From the NCBI GenBank assembly GCA_025352565.1, contig JANXTF010000010.1, positions 1 through 64,000 of the forward strand: 64,000 nt of DNA, written 5' to 3'. The DNA is from Rhodospirillales bacterium (GTDB lineage: Bacteria > Pseudomonadota > Alphaproteobacteria > Acetobacterales > Acetobacteraceae). The notes beneath the pieces are model-generated. The model saw only the letters and a program-made list of their open reading frames with translations, did no database searches and was not told the DNA's origin. Shown here one piece after another: positions 16,369 through 25,105 of this stretch (position 1 is its first letter; each line of letters opens with the position of its first letter). The translations under genes were made by a program, and so were the position numbers.

Positions 16369-17367
16369 ATGGACTACCTGATCGGCCAAAAGCCCCCCCA
16401 AGCGGCGCCCGCGCGGCGCCCCGCTCCGGTCGCCGGCGCGGTGCCGCCTCCGGCCGCCGTTCGCGACATCGGCGACGACGACATCATCATGGACGGCGAC
16501 CAGTCCAACTTCATGCTCGAGGTGATCGAGGCCTCGCGCCATCTGCCCGTGCTGGTGGATTTTTGGGCGACGTGGTGCGGGCCCTGCAAGCAGCTGACGC
16601 CGACGCTGGAAAAGGTCACGCGGTCTGCCGGCGGCAGGCTGAAGCTGGTCAAGATCGACATCGACAAGAACCGTGCGCTGGTCCAGCAATTGGCCCAGCT
16701 CGGCCTGCCGATGCAGTCCGTGCCGACCGTCGCCGCGTTCTGGCAGGGCCAGATCGCCGACGTGTTCCAGGGGGCACTTCCGGAGTCGGAGGTGAAGCGG
16801 TTCGCGGAAGCGTTGCTGAAGCGGGCCGGCGGCACCATGCCCGGCGCCGACCTGATCGCGGAGGCCCGGATGGCCTCCGCCGAGGGGCAGCACCAGGAGG
16901 CCGCCGAACTGTTCAATGCGGTGCTGGAACAGGAACCCGACAACCCCGAGGCCTGGGGCGGCCTGGCGCGCGCGGCGCTCGCTTTGGGTGACGAGGCGCA
17001 GGCGGCCGAGGTGCTGGCCGGGGTTCCGGCGGCTCTCGCCGCCCACGCCGAGATCGTCGGCGCCCGGAGCGCGCTGGCGCTCGCCGAGGAAGGGCGCGAG
17101 GCCAAGGCCAAGCTCTCCACCTACGAGGCCCGGCTGGCGGCCGATCCGCTCGACCATCAGGCCCGCTACGATCTGGCTACCGCGTTCAACGCCATGGGAC
17201 GGAGGGACGACGCGGCCGATGCGCTGCTGGAGATCGTCGGCAAGGATCGCGCCTGGAACGAGGATGGTGCCCGGCTGCAGCTGTTGAAATTCTTCGAGTC
17301 CTGGGGCATCACGGACCCTGCTGCGATGGCCGCGCGCCGCCGCCTGTCGGCGTTGTTGTTCCGGTGA
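16369..17367 (+). CDS. Thioredoxin-domain TPR protein, CnoX/YbbN-like
   Basis: Chaperone-redox protein that, in known members, protects clients from overoxidation and hands them to GroEL or DnaK. 332 aa. A Pro/Ala-rich N-terminal 30 residues precede a thioredoxin domain (about 40-150) with FWATWCGPCKQLTP; the cysteines are C70 and C73, so it keeps a full CGPC pair (E. coli CnoX has SxxC). The C-terminal half is TPR-like helices (AEGQHQEAAELFNAVLEQEPDNPEAW, written here in part as EGQHQEAAELFNAVL), ending with LLKFFESWGITDP, typical of the family. Its stop overlaps the LON-domain gene (TGATG), a pairing common in alphaproteobacteria. Confidence 0.92.
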   Translation: MDYLIGQKPPQAAPARRPAPVAGAVPPPAAVRDIGDDDIIMDGDQSNFMLEVIEASRHLPVLVDFWATWCGPCKQLTPTLEKVTRSAGGRLKLVKIDIDKNRALVQQLAQLGLPMQSVPTVAAFWQGQIADVFQGALPESEVKRFAEALLKRAGGTMPGADLIAEARMASAEGQHQEAAELFNAVLEQEPDNPEAWGGLARAALALGDEAQAAEVLAGVPAALAAHAEIVGARSALALAEEGREAKAKLSTYEARLAADPLDHQARYDLATAFNAMGRRDDAADALLEIVGKDRAWNEDGARLQLLKFFESWGITDPAAMAARRRLSALLFR

Positions 17368-18050
17368 TGGAGTCAGGGAGCGCCCCGCTGCGTGGCCTGC
17401 CGGACACAATTCCGGTGTTCCCGCTGACCGGCGCGCTGCTGCTGCCCCACGGCAAGCTGCCGCTCAACTTCTTCGAGCCGCGCTACCGCGCCATGACCGA
17501 GGACGCGCTGGGTGCTGGGCGCGTGTTGGGCATGATCCAGCCCGACCCGACCAAGCCCGCCACCGCGACCGGCCCCGCGCTGTACCGGGTCGGCTGCATC
17601 GGCCGCCTGTCCTCTTTCAGCGAGACCGAGGATGGCCGCTATCTGGTGACGCTCACCGGCGTCATCCGCTTCGCCGTCTCGGCCGAGATCGAGCCGTTGC
17701 ACGGCTACCGTCGGGTGCGCGCGGACCTCGCCCCCTATCTGGGGGATCTCGAGCCGGATGGCGCCTCGGCGGGCGGCATCGACCGCGCCACGCTGATGAC
17801 GGCCCTGCGCGCCTACTTCGCCAAGCGCGGCTTCGACGCCAATTGGGACGCGATCGACGGGATGGCGGATGACGACCTCGTGCTCACCCTCTGCATGGTC
17901 TGCCCGTTCGAGCCGGCCGCGAAGCAGGCGCTGTTGGAAGCGGCCAGCGGCGCCGCCCGCGCCGAGACGCTGCTGGCGATCCTGCGCATCGATGCCTACG
18001 AAGCCGGGCGCGCGGAGGACGACGACACGCCGCGTCCCCGGGCCAGTTGA
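17367..18050 (+). CDS. LON-domain (Lon protease N-terminal substrate-binding) protein
   Basis: 227 aa protein made of only the N-terminal domain of Lon (PUA-like fold); no ATPase or protease part. Recognisable by [29 protein letters not shown] at the N-terminus (key: FPL, LLP, PLNxFEPRY), [23 protein letters not shown] in the middle and [14 protein letters not shown] at the end. GTG 17364 directly precedes ATG 17367; both overlap the upstream stop. Function is not established; it may bind substrates for proteolysis or chaperoning alongside the CnoX-like protein with which it is coupled. Confidence 0.9.
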   Translation: MESGSAPLRGLPDTIPVFPLTGALLLPHGKLPLNFFEPRYRAMTEDALGAGRVLGMIQPDPTKPATATGPALYRVGCIGRLSSFSETEDGRYLVTLTGVIRFAVSAEIEPLHGYRRVRADLAPYLGDLEPDGASAGGIDRATLMTALRAYFAKRGFDANWDAIDGMADDDLVLTLCMVCPFEPAAKQALLEAASGAARAETLLAILRIDAYEAGRAEDDDTPRPRAS

Positions 18051-18060
18051 GGGACCCGCC

Positions 18061-18255
18061 ATGACCGAAACGCCAATCGGCTCCCCGGTGGACCCCAGGC
18101 TGCTGGAAATCCTCGTCTGCCCGCTCACCAAGGGGCCATTGGAGTACGACCGCGCGGCCAACGAACTCATCAGCCGCTCGGCCCGGCTCGCCTATCCCGT
18201 GCGCGACGGCATTCCGATCATGCTGCCCGAAGAGGCCCGCGCGCTCGATGGCTGA
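18061..18255 (+). CDS. Trm112-family small protein (UPF0434/YcaR)
   Basis: 64 aa. The core reads [17 protein letters not shown] and [19 protein letters not shown], the conserved YcaR/Trm112 pattern, in which Cys and the second-half PVxxGIPxML are hallmarks; family members often bind zinc and activate methyltransferases, but bacterial roles are unclear. The gene starts 10 bases after the LON-domain gene and overlaps the following DUF971 gene by eight bases, so all belong to one operon. Confidence 0.9.
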   Translation: MTETPIGSPVDPRLLEILVCPLTKGPLEYDRAANELISRSARLAYPVRDGIPIMLPEEARALDG

Positions 18256-18610
18256 CCGGCCTGTTCCGACCGAGATTCGGCTGATCCGCGCCGAAAAGCG
18301 GCTGGACGTGACGTTCGACGATGGCGCCCGCTTCTCGCTCCCGGCCGAATACCTCCGCGTGGAAAGCCCCAGCGCCGAGGTCCAGGGCCATTCGGCCGCC
18401 GAGCGGAAAACGGTGCCCGGACGGCGCCATGTGGGCATCATTGGCGTGGAGCCGGTCGGCCACTACGCCGTGCGCCTGCTGTTCGACGACCTCCACGACA
18501 CCGGCATCTATTCCTGGGAGTACCTGCATCGCCTCGGCCGCGAGCAGGCGCCGCGCTGGGAGGCCTATCTCAATGCGCTGGCGTCCAAAGGAATGTCGCG
18601 GGAGCCGTAA
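18248..18610 (+). CDS. DUF971 / gamma-butyrobetaine hydroxylase N-terminal-like protein
   Basis: 120 aa. Matches the DUF971 pattern: [40 protein letters not shown] (key [13 protein letters not shown]) and [32 protein letters not shown] (key GIYSWxYL). In multi-domain relatives this unit folds with zinc at the N-terminus of gamma-butyrobetaine dioxygenase; stand-alone bacterial forms are thought to have a role in iron-sulfur protein maturation (ApbC-linked), which is not shown here. Last gene of the cnoX-like operon; convergent with the L,D-transpeptidase gene 40 bases on. Confidence 0.88.
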   Translation: MADRPVPTEIRLIRAEKRLDVTFDDGARFSLPAEYLRVESPSAEVQGHSAAERKTVPGRRHVGIIGVEPVGHYAVRLLFDDLHDTGIYSWEYLHRLGREQAPRWEAYLNALASKGMSREP

Positions 18611-18650
18611 GGCCGGCCGCGGGGATCGGCTGGGAGGCGGGGCGGCGTTG

Positions 18651-19160
18651 TCAGTTCCGCAGGTCTTCGGCGACCACGCGCAGCAAGGTCAATCCCGCAC
18701 CCAGCAGGGCCAGCAAATCCGGCAGCAGCAACGCCACGCAACCTTGGGTGGGTGCGTAATCCGTGTGCGCCACATGCAGGAAGATGGCCGAGCCCCTGCC
18801 ACGCGCCACCGGCGCGTCGTTCCAGCCCAGCACGCCGACCAGGTCGTACAGCGGGTCCGCCCGCCATAATTCCTCCGCCCGGCCGGGATGCGGCAAAGTC
18901 ACGCTGCGGTTATAGGCCGCGTCGGCCGGGTCGTCGCACCAGCCGTCGCGCGCACCGATCGGCTCGCGCGGCACGGCGGCCGGCGGGATGGCGAGCCGGT
19001 CGGCGCGATACAGCACGCGCCGCAACGGCAGCACTCCCAGCGGCGTCGCGCCGTCGCCCTCCTCCTTGCGGTCGCTCACGCCCGCGCGTCCCAGCGCGGC
19101 CCGCCAACGCCGGCCGCCGAGCACGATGTGGCCATTGGCGAACACGATGGCTTCGGTCAT
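18651..19160 (-). CDS. L,D-transpeptidase (YkuD) family protein
   Basis: 169 aa. Catalytic YkuD signature near the C-terminus: FLHVAHTDYAPTQGCVALLL, where the Cys of QGC is the nucleophile and the upstream His is its partner; Ser/Thr-x-GC replaces the more common SHGC. The N-terminus carries GDGATPLGVLPLRRVLYRAD, the usual peptide-recognition stretch with conserved G-TP-G. No signal peptide is present, so either it is cytoplasmic or is exported another way; related cytoplasmic-looking members exist in Acetobacteraceae. Acts on peptidoglycan cross-links or on free muropeptides. Overlaps the upstream gene by four bases (ATGC...TGA region at 19157-19160), so it is the last gene of the ribA operon. 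Confidence 0.85.
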   Translation of the reverse strand: MTEAIVFANGHIVLGGRRWRAALGRAGVSDRKEEGDGATPLGVLPLRRVLYRADRLAIPPAAVPREPIGARDGWCDDPADAAYNRSVTLPHPGRAEELWRADPLYDLVGVLGWNDAPVARGRGSAIFLHVAHTDYAPTQGCVALLLPDLLALLGAGLTLLRVVAEDLRN

Positions 19161-19561
19161 GCCGTGCCCACGCCGTTCCACGCGTAAAGCTGGTCGGCCT
19201 TGGCATAGGCCGAAGCCGCCATCGCGGGCGTCACCGCAGCGGCTTCCGGCTCGGCGTGGGTCTCCCGCGCCCGGTGGAACGCCTCCTCGACGAAGCAGCC
19301 GATCACGCCGGTCGCCAGGCCCAGCGGGCCGCCGGTCAGCAATCCGCCGATCAGAGAGCCCAGCAGGCGCATCGGCGCCGGGATCGTGTCGCCGGTGATC
19401 GCCCGGTAGATCGTGCCGATCACCGGCAGATGTTGCAGCGGGTTGAGCGCATGGAGCACCTCGCCGAATGTGATTTTTCCGTCCTTCGGCCAGGATTGCT
19501 CCGACCCAGCGCCCTGCTGCCCCAGAGGCTGCCATGGCGCGACCCACATCTCGTCCAGCAT
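19157..19561 (-). CDS. Hypothetical protein with hydrophobic glycine-rich helices
   Basis: 134 aa from ATG 19561, chosen because GGGAGG lies eight bases upstream. A longer version from ATG 19624 would overlap the ribA stop as ATGA but lacks a ribosome site. The N-terminal part reads WPKDGKITFGEVLHALNPLQHLPVIGTIYRAITGD, followed by a hydrophobic stretch MRLLGSLIGGLLTGGPLGLATGVIGCFVEEA (segments of MRLLGSLIGGLLTGGPLGLA), likely a membrane hairpin with glycine-zipper spacing. Function unknown. It sits between ribA and an L,D-transpeptidase gene and overlaps the latter. Confidence 0.75.
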   Translation of the reverse strand: MLDEMWVAPWQPLGQQGAGSEQSWPKDGKITFGEVLHALNPLQHLPVIGTIYRAITGDTIPAPMRLLGSLIGGLLTGGPLGLATGVIGCFVEEAFHRARETHAEPEAAAVTPAMAASAYAKADQLYAWNGVGTA

Positions 19562-19620
19562 CGCCTCACCCTCCCATGCGTGCCATGGCGGTCGCACAGC
19601 AAGACCCGTGCCGGGGGCCG

Positions 19621-20778
19621 TCATCCCAGCAGATGCCCGAAACGGGCGGCCTTGGTGGCGAGGTAGAAATCGTTCACCCCGTTGGCTGGAATGGCGTGGG
19701 CCTCCCGGCGCTGGACCGTGATGCCGCAGGCTTCCAGCGCGGCGATCTTGTCGGGGTTGTTGGTCAGCAGCCGCACCCGCGACACGCCCAGCTCCTGAAG
19801 CATCCGCGCCGCGATCAGGAAATTTCGCTCGTCGGCCTGCCAGCCGAGTGCCTGGTTGGCATCGGCGGTGTCGGCCCCCTGGTCCTGCAGCGTGTAGGCG
19901 CGCAGCTTGCTCGCGATGCCGATGCCGCGGCCCTCCTGCGCCAGATACAGCAGGATGCCCGTGCCTTCCTGCTCCATCCGGTCGATCGCCTGGCGCAGCT
20001 GCGGCCCGCAATCGCAACGCAGGCTGCCCAGCAGGTCGCCGGTGAAGCATTCGGAGTGGATGCGGGTGAGCGGCGCGCCTTCGGCCTGCTCCGGCCGGCC
20101 GATCAGGATGGCGAGGTGCTCCACCCCCGCGTCGGCCGCCCGGAAGGCGACGATGCGCGTGTCGCGCGCACCCTCCAACGGCACGCTCGCCTCGGCCACG
20201 CGGGTCAGGCTCGCCGCGATGGAAGTCGGATAGGCCAGCACGTCCGCCTCGGCCACGGCGAGCAGGCCAGCGGCGGCGGACGGCTTGAGCGGCGCCGCCA
20301 GCACGGCCGGGAGCAGGCGCGCCAGCTTGGCCAGTGCGATCGCGGCGACCGCCGCCGCCGGCGCTTCGGCGAGGCCCGCGATCTCATCCAGTGGCAATTG
20401 CGCGAGGATCGGGTCCGCGAGGCCATGCAGCATCGCGACATGCGGGATCGCGGTGCGGAGCCGCGCCGCGACGATGTGTGCCCCCGAAGCGATCGGGCGG
20501 CGCAAGGCGGCGGCCGCGCGCGAGCCAGCGAGCAAAATCAGGGCCGGGCCATCGATGCAGCCGGCGAATTCGGCAAGTCCTTCCCCGCCGGCGGTCTCCG
20601 CGGCAAGGAGCACCAGCGGCGATGGGCCTTGCAGCACCACGGGCGTGCCCCGGCGCAGTTCGCCGAGCACGCGATGCACCGCGCGGACGGCCAGTTTCTC
20701 CGCGCGGCCGGTGTCGAACGCCGATGAAGCGGCATCGCCCGCCAAGGCGGCGGAAAGGCGGGGGAACGGATCGGTCAT
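19621..20778 (-). CDS. ribA: GTP cyclohydrolase II with an N-terminal degenerate domain
   Basis: First enzyme of riboflavin synthesis, opening the imidazole ring of GTP. 385 aa from MTDPFPRLSAALAGD; the frame extends 14 codons further upstream. The C-terminal about 190 residues are a complete RibA domain: zinc ligands in SECFTGDLLGSLRCDCGPQ (Cys-x10-Cys-x-Cys), catalytic YLAQEGRGIGI, and LLTNNPDKIAALEACGI near the end. The first 190 residues are Ala-rich and do not keep the motifs of an active dihydroxybutanone phosphate synthase; this inactive extension is known in alphaproteobacterial RibA proteins. Head of a three-gene operon with an unknown gene and an L,D-transpeptidase. Confidence 0.9.
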   Translation of the reverse strand: MTDPFPRLSAALAGDAASSAFDTGRAEKLAVRAVHRVLGELRRGTPVVLQGPSPLVLLAAETAGGEGLAEFAGCIDGPALILLAGSRAAAALRRPIASGAHIVAARLRTAIPHVAMLHGLADPILAQLPLDEIAGLAEAPAAAVAAIALAKLARLLPAVLAAPLKPSAAAGLLAVAEADVLAYPTSIAASLTRVAEASVPLEGARDTRIVAFRAADAGVEHLAILIGRPEQAEGAPLTRIHSECFTGDLLGSLRCDCGPQLRQAIDRMEQEGTGILLYLAQEGRGIGIASKLRAYTLQDQGADTADANQALGWQADERNFLIAARMLQELGVSRVRLLTNNPDKIAALEACGITVQRREAHAIPANGVNDFYLATKAARFGHLLG

Positions 20779-21043
20779 GGCGGATTCCGGCTGAAAGACT
20801 GCCGGCGCACGCGCCGGCATCGGCCATCTTCGATGACCGCGAGCCCTTCATATGGACGGTTTGACATGGTTGTCGCGCCTTCGTTCACAAAAATGTGTGT
20901 ATAAACTGACCGGAGCGCCTTTCGAATCGGGTTGTGGCGCGTTCGGTATGGGCGAACCGGCCGCGCAACGGCCGGCTGCGGTTTTGGCTCAATTGAATTC
21001 GCGCCCGCGCCGCAGCGGGGCAGGGGCGAGAGAGGAAGGCTTC
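20779..21043. other. Divergent promoter region between ribA and the response regulator gene
   Basis: 265 bp with no convincing gene. A TTGACA box is at 20861-20866 on the plus strand and an AT-rich stretch (ACAAAAATGTGTGTATAAAC) at 20887-20906 contains TATAAA; their spacing is not canonical, so I do not assign a promoter. GAGAGGAAGG at 21029-21038 is the ribosome site of the regulator gene. Confidence 0.5.
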
Positions 21044-21748
21044 ATGTCGGGCGAGCGCCCCATTCTGATTGTCGACGACGACGCGGCGTTGCGGTCCACG
21101 CTGGCCGAGCAGCTGTCGTTCGAAGGCGAGTTCGCCGCCAGCGAGGCCGAGACGGCCAGCAAGGCCGAGGCCATGGTCACGGCCAAGGAGTCGCGCTTCG
21201 ACGCGCTGATCCTCGACGTGGGCCTCCCCGACGGCGACGGGCGCGACCTCTGTGCCCGGCTGCGCAAGCACGGCGTCAAGGTGCCGATCATCATGCTCAC
21301 CGGCTCGGACGAGGAGAGCGACGTGGTGCGCGGGCTCGATTCCGGCGCGAACGACTACATCGCCAAACCGTTCCGCATGGCCGAACTGCTCGCCCGCCTG
21401 CGCGCGCAGTTGCGTATTTTCGAGAACAGCGAGGACGCGGTGTTCACCATCGGTCCCTACACGTTCCGCCCGGCGGCCAAGCTTCTGCAGGAGCCCGCGC
21501 GCAACCGCCGCATCCGGCTGACCGAGAAGGAGGCCGCGATTCTGAAATTCCTGTATCGCTCCGGCACCAGGCCGGTGGCGCGTCAGGTGCTGCTGAACGA
21601 GGTGTGGGGCTACAACGCCGCTGTCACCACGCACACCCTCGAGACGCATATCTACCGCCTGCGCCAGAAGATCGAACCCGACCCCACCAACGCCAGGCTG
21701 TTGGTGACCGAGGGCGGCGGGTACCGGCTGGACCCCGCCGCCGGCTAG
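21044..21748 (+). CDS. cenR: OmpR/PhoB-type response regulator, CenR-like
   Basis: Two-domain transcription regulator, 234 aa. Receiver: acidic IVDDDAAL, phosphoacceptor D58 in LILDVGLPDGDGRDL, MLTG and AKPF. Effector winged helix: IRLTEKEAAILKFLYR, RQVLLNEVWGYNAAVTTHTLETHIYRLRQKIE, GGGYRLDP. The segment FTIGPYTFRPAAKLL joining the domains and the recognition helix closely match what I recall of CenR, the cell-envelope regulator of Caulobacter and other alphaproteobacteria. Its kinase CenK is not adjacent, as is usual for CenR. The stop codon shares the palindrome CTAG (21745-21748) with the stop of xth on the other strand. Confidence 0.85.
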   Translation: MSGERPILIVDDDAALRSTLAEQLSFEGEFAASEAETASKAEAMVTAKESRFDALILDVGLPDGDGRDLCARLRKHGVKVPIIMLTGSDEESDVVRGLDSGANDYIAKPFRMAELLARLRAQLRIFENSEDAVFTIGPYTFRPAAKLLQEPARNRRIRLTEKEAAILKFLYRSGTRPVARQVLLNEVWGYNAAVTTHTLETHIYRLRQKIEPDPTNARLLVTEGGGYRLDPAAG

Positions 21749-22548
21749 ACCGAAAGGTCGATGCAGACCGGGACATGGTCGCTCGTCTGCGGCCAGTCGC
21801 GCGCATCCTTCAACACGGTATGGGCGCGCAGGCTGGGCAGCAGGTCCGGCGTGATCCAGACATGGTCGAGCCGGCGGCCACGGTTCGAGCCGCGCCAGTT
21901 CTGGTTGCGATACGACCACCACGTATAGAGCTTCTCGTCCGCCGGCACGAAATGCCGCAGCGCGTCGATAAAGCCGGTCTGCTGCCAGGCGGTCAGCGCC
22001 GCCACCTCGACCGGCGTGTGGCTCACCACGTCCAGCAATTGCCTGTGGCTCCACACATCGTGCTCCATCGGCGCGATGTTGAGGTCCCCGACCAGCACTG
22101 AGCGCGGGGCGAGGTTGCCGGCGAACCACGCGGTCGCCTCCGCCACGAAATCGAGCTTGTGCGCGAATTTCACGTTGGCCGCGCGATCGGGAATGTCGCC
22201 ACCGGCCGGCACGTAGAAATCATGCAGCTCGATCGGACCCGAGGGCACCGAGAGGGTCACCGCCAAATGCCGGCAGTCGCCCTTCTCGCACCAGTCCGGC
22301 GCCTGCTCGTGCGGCGTGAACGGCACCCGCGACAGGATGGCCACGCCATTATAGCCCTTCATCCCCCGGAAGCTGACATGCGGGAAGCCGAGCCCGGCGG
22401 GGCCGCCCGCGGGAAACAGCAGGTCCGGCACCTTGGTCTCCTGCAGGCAGATCACGTCGGGGTTCAACTCGCCGACCAGCCGCTCCAGCAAGGGCATGCG
22501 CAGGCGCAGCGAGTTGATGTTCCAGGTGGCGATGCGGAGATGACCCAT
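21745..22548 (-). CDS. xth: Exodeoxyribonuclease III
   Basis: AP endonuclease and 3'-5' exonuclease of base excision repair. 267 aa from MGHLRIATWNINSLRLR. Metal and catalytic residues are in place: N12 in WNINS, E37 in CLQETKVPD, D155 and N157 in VGDLNIAP, and D257-H258 in QTSDHVPVC. Also typical are FYVPAGGDIPDR and WWSYRNQNWRGSNRGRRLDHVW (key WRxNRGxRLDHV). Length and motifs agree with bacterial XthA. Convergent with cenR, the two stop codons overlapping in one CTAG. Confidence 0.95.
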   Translation of the reverse strand: MGHLRIATWNINSLRLRMPLLERLVGELNPDVICLQETKVPDLLFPAGGPAGLGFPHVSFRGMKGYNGVAILSRVPFTPHEQAPDWCEKGDCRHLAVTLSVPSGPIELHDFYVPAGGDIPDRAANVKFAHKLDFVAEATAWFAGNLAPRSVLVGDLNIAPMEHDVWSHRQLLDVVSHTPVEVAALTAWQQTGFIDALRHFVPADEKLYTWWSYRNQNWRGSNRGRRLDHVWITPDLLPSLRAHTVLKDARDWPQTSDHVPVCIDLSV

Positions 22549-22635
22549 GCCCCTCTTTGCGGAACCGGCGGCGGAGTGGCAAGGTCGGCTTCGTCTGAAC
22601 GAGGAAACGCCACGTTGCGCGATGTGCCCGCCACC

Positions 22636-23334
22636 ATGTCCGACCGCCTGATCGTCGGCCTCGACGTGCCCACTATCGCGGCCGCGCGCGACATGATCGC
22701 GCGGCTCGACGGGGTGGTCTCGTTCTTCAAGGTCGGGCTGTGGCTGCTGTTCGCGCCGGGGGCCGAGGCGCTGATCGACCGCGACCTGATCGGACGCGGC
22801 AAGCGCGTGTTCCTCGACGCCAAGATGTACGACATCGGCGAGACGGTGCGGCGCGGCGTCCAGCGCGCCACCGAACGCGGCGTCAGCATCGTGACCGTTC
22901 ACGGCGACGACGAAATCCTCCGCGCGGCCGCTGACGGCCGGGGCGATTCGGTCGTGACGAAAGTGTTCGCCATCAGTGTCCTCACCAGCCTGGACACCGA
23001 GGGGCTGCGCGGCATGGGCTATGCGGTGGATGCCGGGACGCTGATCCGCGCCCGCGCCCGCGCGGCGGTGGCCTGCGGCTGCGACGGCCTGATCGCCTCC
23101 GCGCGCGACGTTCCAAACGCGTTGCGAACCGAGGCTGGAAGCGACGACCTCCTGATCGCCACCCCCGGTATCCGGCCGGCGGGTGCCTCGGTGGACGATC
23201 ACAAACGGCCGGCGACCCCCGCCGAGGCGATCCAGGGTGGGGCCGACTACCTCGTCGTCGCTCGCCCGGTCGTCGCTGCCGCCGATCCGCTTGCGGCGGC
23301 GCTCGGCATCATCCGCGAGATGGAGGCCGCGTGA
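22636..23334 (+). CDS. pyrF: Orotidine 5'-phosphate decarboxylase
   Basis: Last step of UMP synthesis. 232 aa from MSDRLIVGLDVPTIAAARDM. The active-site array is D61, K63 and D66 in VFLDAKMYDIGETV, with the second K in FFKVGLW at residue 32; phosphate-binding ATPGIRPAG and DDHKRPATPAEAIQGGADYLVVARP complete the barrel. Divergent from xth. The 3' end overlaps the last 26 bases of the convergent hypothetical gene. A dihydroorotase gene lies far away at 54729, so pyrimidine genes are not clustered. Confidence 0.95.
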   Translation: MSDRLIVGLDVPTIAAARDMIARLDGVVSFFKVGLWLLFAPGAEALIDRDLIGRGKRVFLDAKMYDIGETVRRGVQRATERGVSIVTVHGDDEILRAAADGRGDSVVTKVFAISVLTSLDTEGLRGMGYAVDAGTLIRARARAAVACGCDGLIASARDVPNALRTEAGSDDLLIATPGIRPAGASVDDHKRPATPAEAIQGGADYLVVARPVVAAADPLAAALGIIREMEAA

Positions 23335-23878
23335 TCGCCGCCGTCTCGAGCTGGACGGTCATGACCTCGCTGGCGCCCGCGCCGCGCATGAGGGCCATCG
23401 CCTCGGCCTGACGCTCGGGCGTGGCCGCGCGCGCCGACAGCACGAGTTCGCCGCGCGCGGCGGAGTCCTCGCGCCCGGCGTGCTGCACCGCTTCCGCCGC
23501 GTTGCCACCGGCGTTGGCCAGCAGCGCCGCACCGCCGCCCGCGGCGGCGGCGGCCGCGATCACGATCGCGGCGGCGCCTCCGGTCGCGATCACGGCACCC
23601 GCGGCGGCCAACGCACCCACCGCGCCGGCCATGCTGGTGGCCATGGTGCGGACCTGGCGGATATCGGTGTCCGTGGTGACGGCGCTGGCACCTTGCTCGG
23701 GCGTGGCGGTGGCGATGGAGGGGGTCGCTTCCGGCAGGCTGAGATCAGCCCGGTCGAACCCCGACTGGGTCAGCCGCGCGACCGCCTTCTGCAAGGTCGT
23801 GTCGCTCGGGAAGATGCCCTGCACCTCGATGATGGTGAGGCCGATGCCGGAGCCTGGCGTGTCTGTCGCGTCCGACAT
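23309..23878 (-). CDS. Hypothetical protein with a glycine/alanine-zipper membrane segment
   Basis: 189 aa. An N-terminal region resembling small ligand- or stress-protein folds (IIEVQGIFPSDTTLQKAVARL, GFDRADLSLP) is followed by a long Ala/Gly stretch (MAGAVGALAAAGAVIATGG, then IVIAAAAAAGGGAALLAN) that could form one or two glycine-zipper helices, and a C-terminal soluble part ending VQLETAAI. The layout is like the general-stress-protein 17M/YflT group, but the match is weak. Unknown function; overlaps pyrF by 26 bases tail to tail. Confidence 0.7.
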   Translation of the reverse strand: MSDATDTPGSGIGLTIIEVQGIFPSDTTLQKAVARLTQSGFDRADLSLPEATPSIATATPEQGASAVTTDTDIRQVRTMATSMAGAVGALAAAGAVIATGGAAAIVIAAAAAAGGGAALLANAGGNAAEAVQHAGREDSAARGELVLSARAATPERQAEAMALMRGAGASEVMTVQLETAAITRPPSRG

Positions 23879-23950
23879 GGTGTCCCCCTGATCGTTGTCA
23901 CGAACCGAACGCCTGCCGGGGGTGGCTGTTCCCGCGCGTCTTTGGCCCGG

Positions 23951-24649
23951 TTACTGACCTGTGCAGAGCGGGATGAGCCGTTCGGCCAGCCGGGCGATCG
24001 GCTGCACCGGCGAATTGCCGACCGGCTGCTGCCCGATCGGCACCTGGGCGATGGCGGCTTCGAGGAAAGTGATGAACGGGGTAGGGTCGGTCCGTTCCGG
24101 GATGCGATACCGGATGCCGCCGTTGTTTACCGGGAAGTAGCGTTCGGCGTATCGCGGCTGGCCCGTGTCCTGGTCGTCGATCGCCTCACACAGCTTGTAG
24201 ACCCGGCCCTGCCACTCCGTCTCGCCGATCAGGCGGCGCACGTGGTGGGAGCCCTGGTGAGGAATGACGGTCCAGGTGAACGAGCCGATCAGATCGCCCG
24301 GCGGCGGCAGCAGCACGATCTTGTCGGGCAAGGTCTCCTGGTGGCTCAGCACGATGTTGATGCCGGTCCTCAACAGGATGCGATCCTCCGGGGTGTTGCG
24401 GGGAAACACGAAGCTCAGCAGTGGCGCGGCGGAGACGGCCGCCTGCTGCGGTGCGGTGGCCCGGCCCGGCAGCAGGCGCAGGATCGCCCCCGAGAATACG
24501 ATGACCGCGATCATCGCCGCGACGATGACGAGCAGCAGGATGAGCAGTATCGACCGCCGGCTGGCGCCGCGCTCTGTCTTGCGGGTCTGCGATCGGCGCG
24601 CCATGGCCGTGTCGGCCAGGATTTCGCCCGATTTCGTCGTTACTGCCAC
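23951..24649 (-). CDS. Hypothetical single-pass membrane protein
   Basis: 232 aa; ATG 24604 (MARRSQTRKTERGAS) is an alternative start. A basic cytoplasmic head is followed by one hydrophobic helix at about 34-57 (ILLILLLVIVAAMIAVIVFS) and a periplasmic domain of about 170 residues: SFVFPRNTPEDRILLRTG, NIVLSHQETLPDKIVLLPP, and WQGRVYKLCEAIDDQDTG. The two Cys are far apart. I do not recognise the family. The gene 60 bases upstream on the same strand is also unknown; both may form one unit. Confidence 0.72.
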   Translation of the reverse strand: MAVTTKSGEILADTAMARRSQTRKTERGASRRSILLILLLVIVAAMIAVIVFSGAILRLLPGRATAPQQAAVSAAPLLSFVFPRNTPEDRILLRTGINIVLSHQETLPDKIVLLPPPGDLIGSFTWTVIPHQGSHHVRRLIGETEWQGRVYKLCEAIDDQDTGQPRYAERYFPVNNGGIRYRIPERTDPTPFITFLEAAIAQVPIGQQPVGNSPVQPIARLAERLIPLCTGQ

Positions 24650-24709
24650 GTCCCGGTTCCCCGTTGCCGATGGCGGGATACCCGCCGCGATTGCCTTGGC
24701 CGACCCCGA

Positions 24710-25105
24710 TCAGGCGGCCCGCGACGCGCCGAGGACCGGGCGGATGAAGTGCAGCGCCTCGTCGAAACTCCGCAGCCGGCCGAGCGCCTGCTGCCGCACG
24801 CAGTCCGACACCGTCCAATGCGACCCGGCCGGTACTATCATATAGGCCGGATCGGGGTTCTCGCGCACCCAGATAAGCACGTAGTCAGTATTCGGTTCCA
24901 CGCCGTCGCCCGCGCCGCCGCGCCCCGATTGAAACGCCGACGCGTCGCAAAGCCCCATGCAGCGCCCGGCCTGCAGCCATTGCGTGAGCACAGCCACATG
25001 ACGCGGCAGGATGCGCATGTGAAATTCGATGACGTTCGCGTCGCGCGGCGGCGGAGCGGTGCTGCCTCGATCGGTCTGGGTCGGCGCTGGCCTGGCGATA
25101 AGCAT
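24710..25105 (-). CDS. Hypothetical protein
   Basis: 131 aa from ATG 25105, which has GAGGG nine bases upstream; the frame continues 18 codons to ATG 25159 without a ribosome site. After a Pro-rich N-terminus come VIEFHMRILPRHVAVLTQWL, GRCMGLCDASAFQSG with two close cysteines, and DYVLIWVRENPDPAYMIVP, then SHWTVSDCVRQQALGRLRSF. It looks like a small globular protein. No family recognised. Its neighbour downstream is an unknown membrane protein on the same strand. Confidence 0.6.
   Translation of the reverse strand: MLIARPAPTQTDRGSTAPPPRDANVIEFHMRILPRHVAVLTQWLQAGRCMGLCDASAFQSGRGGAGDGVEPNTDYVLIWVRENPDPAYMIVPAGSHWTVSDCVRQQALGRLRSFDEALHFIRPVLGASRAA

Noticed and set aside
20861-20905. sigma70 promoter TTGACA...TATAAA for cenR
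   Set aside because: The boxes are 33 bases apart; no fitting partner for either at 16-18 bases.
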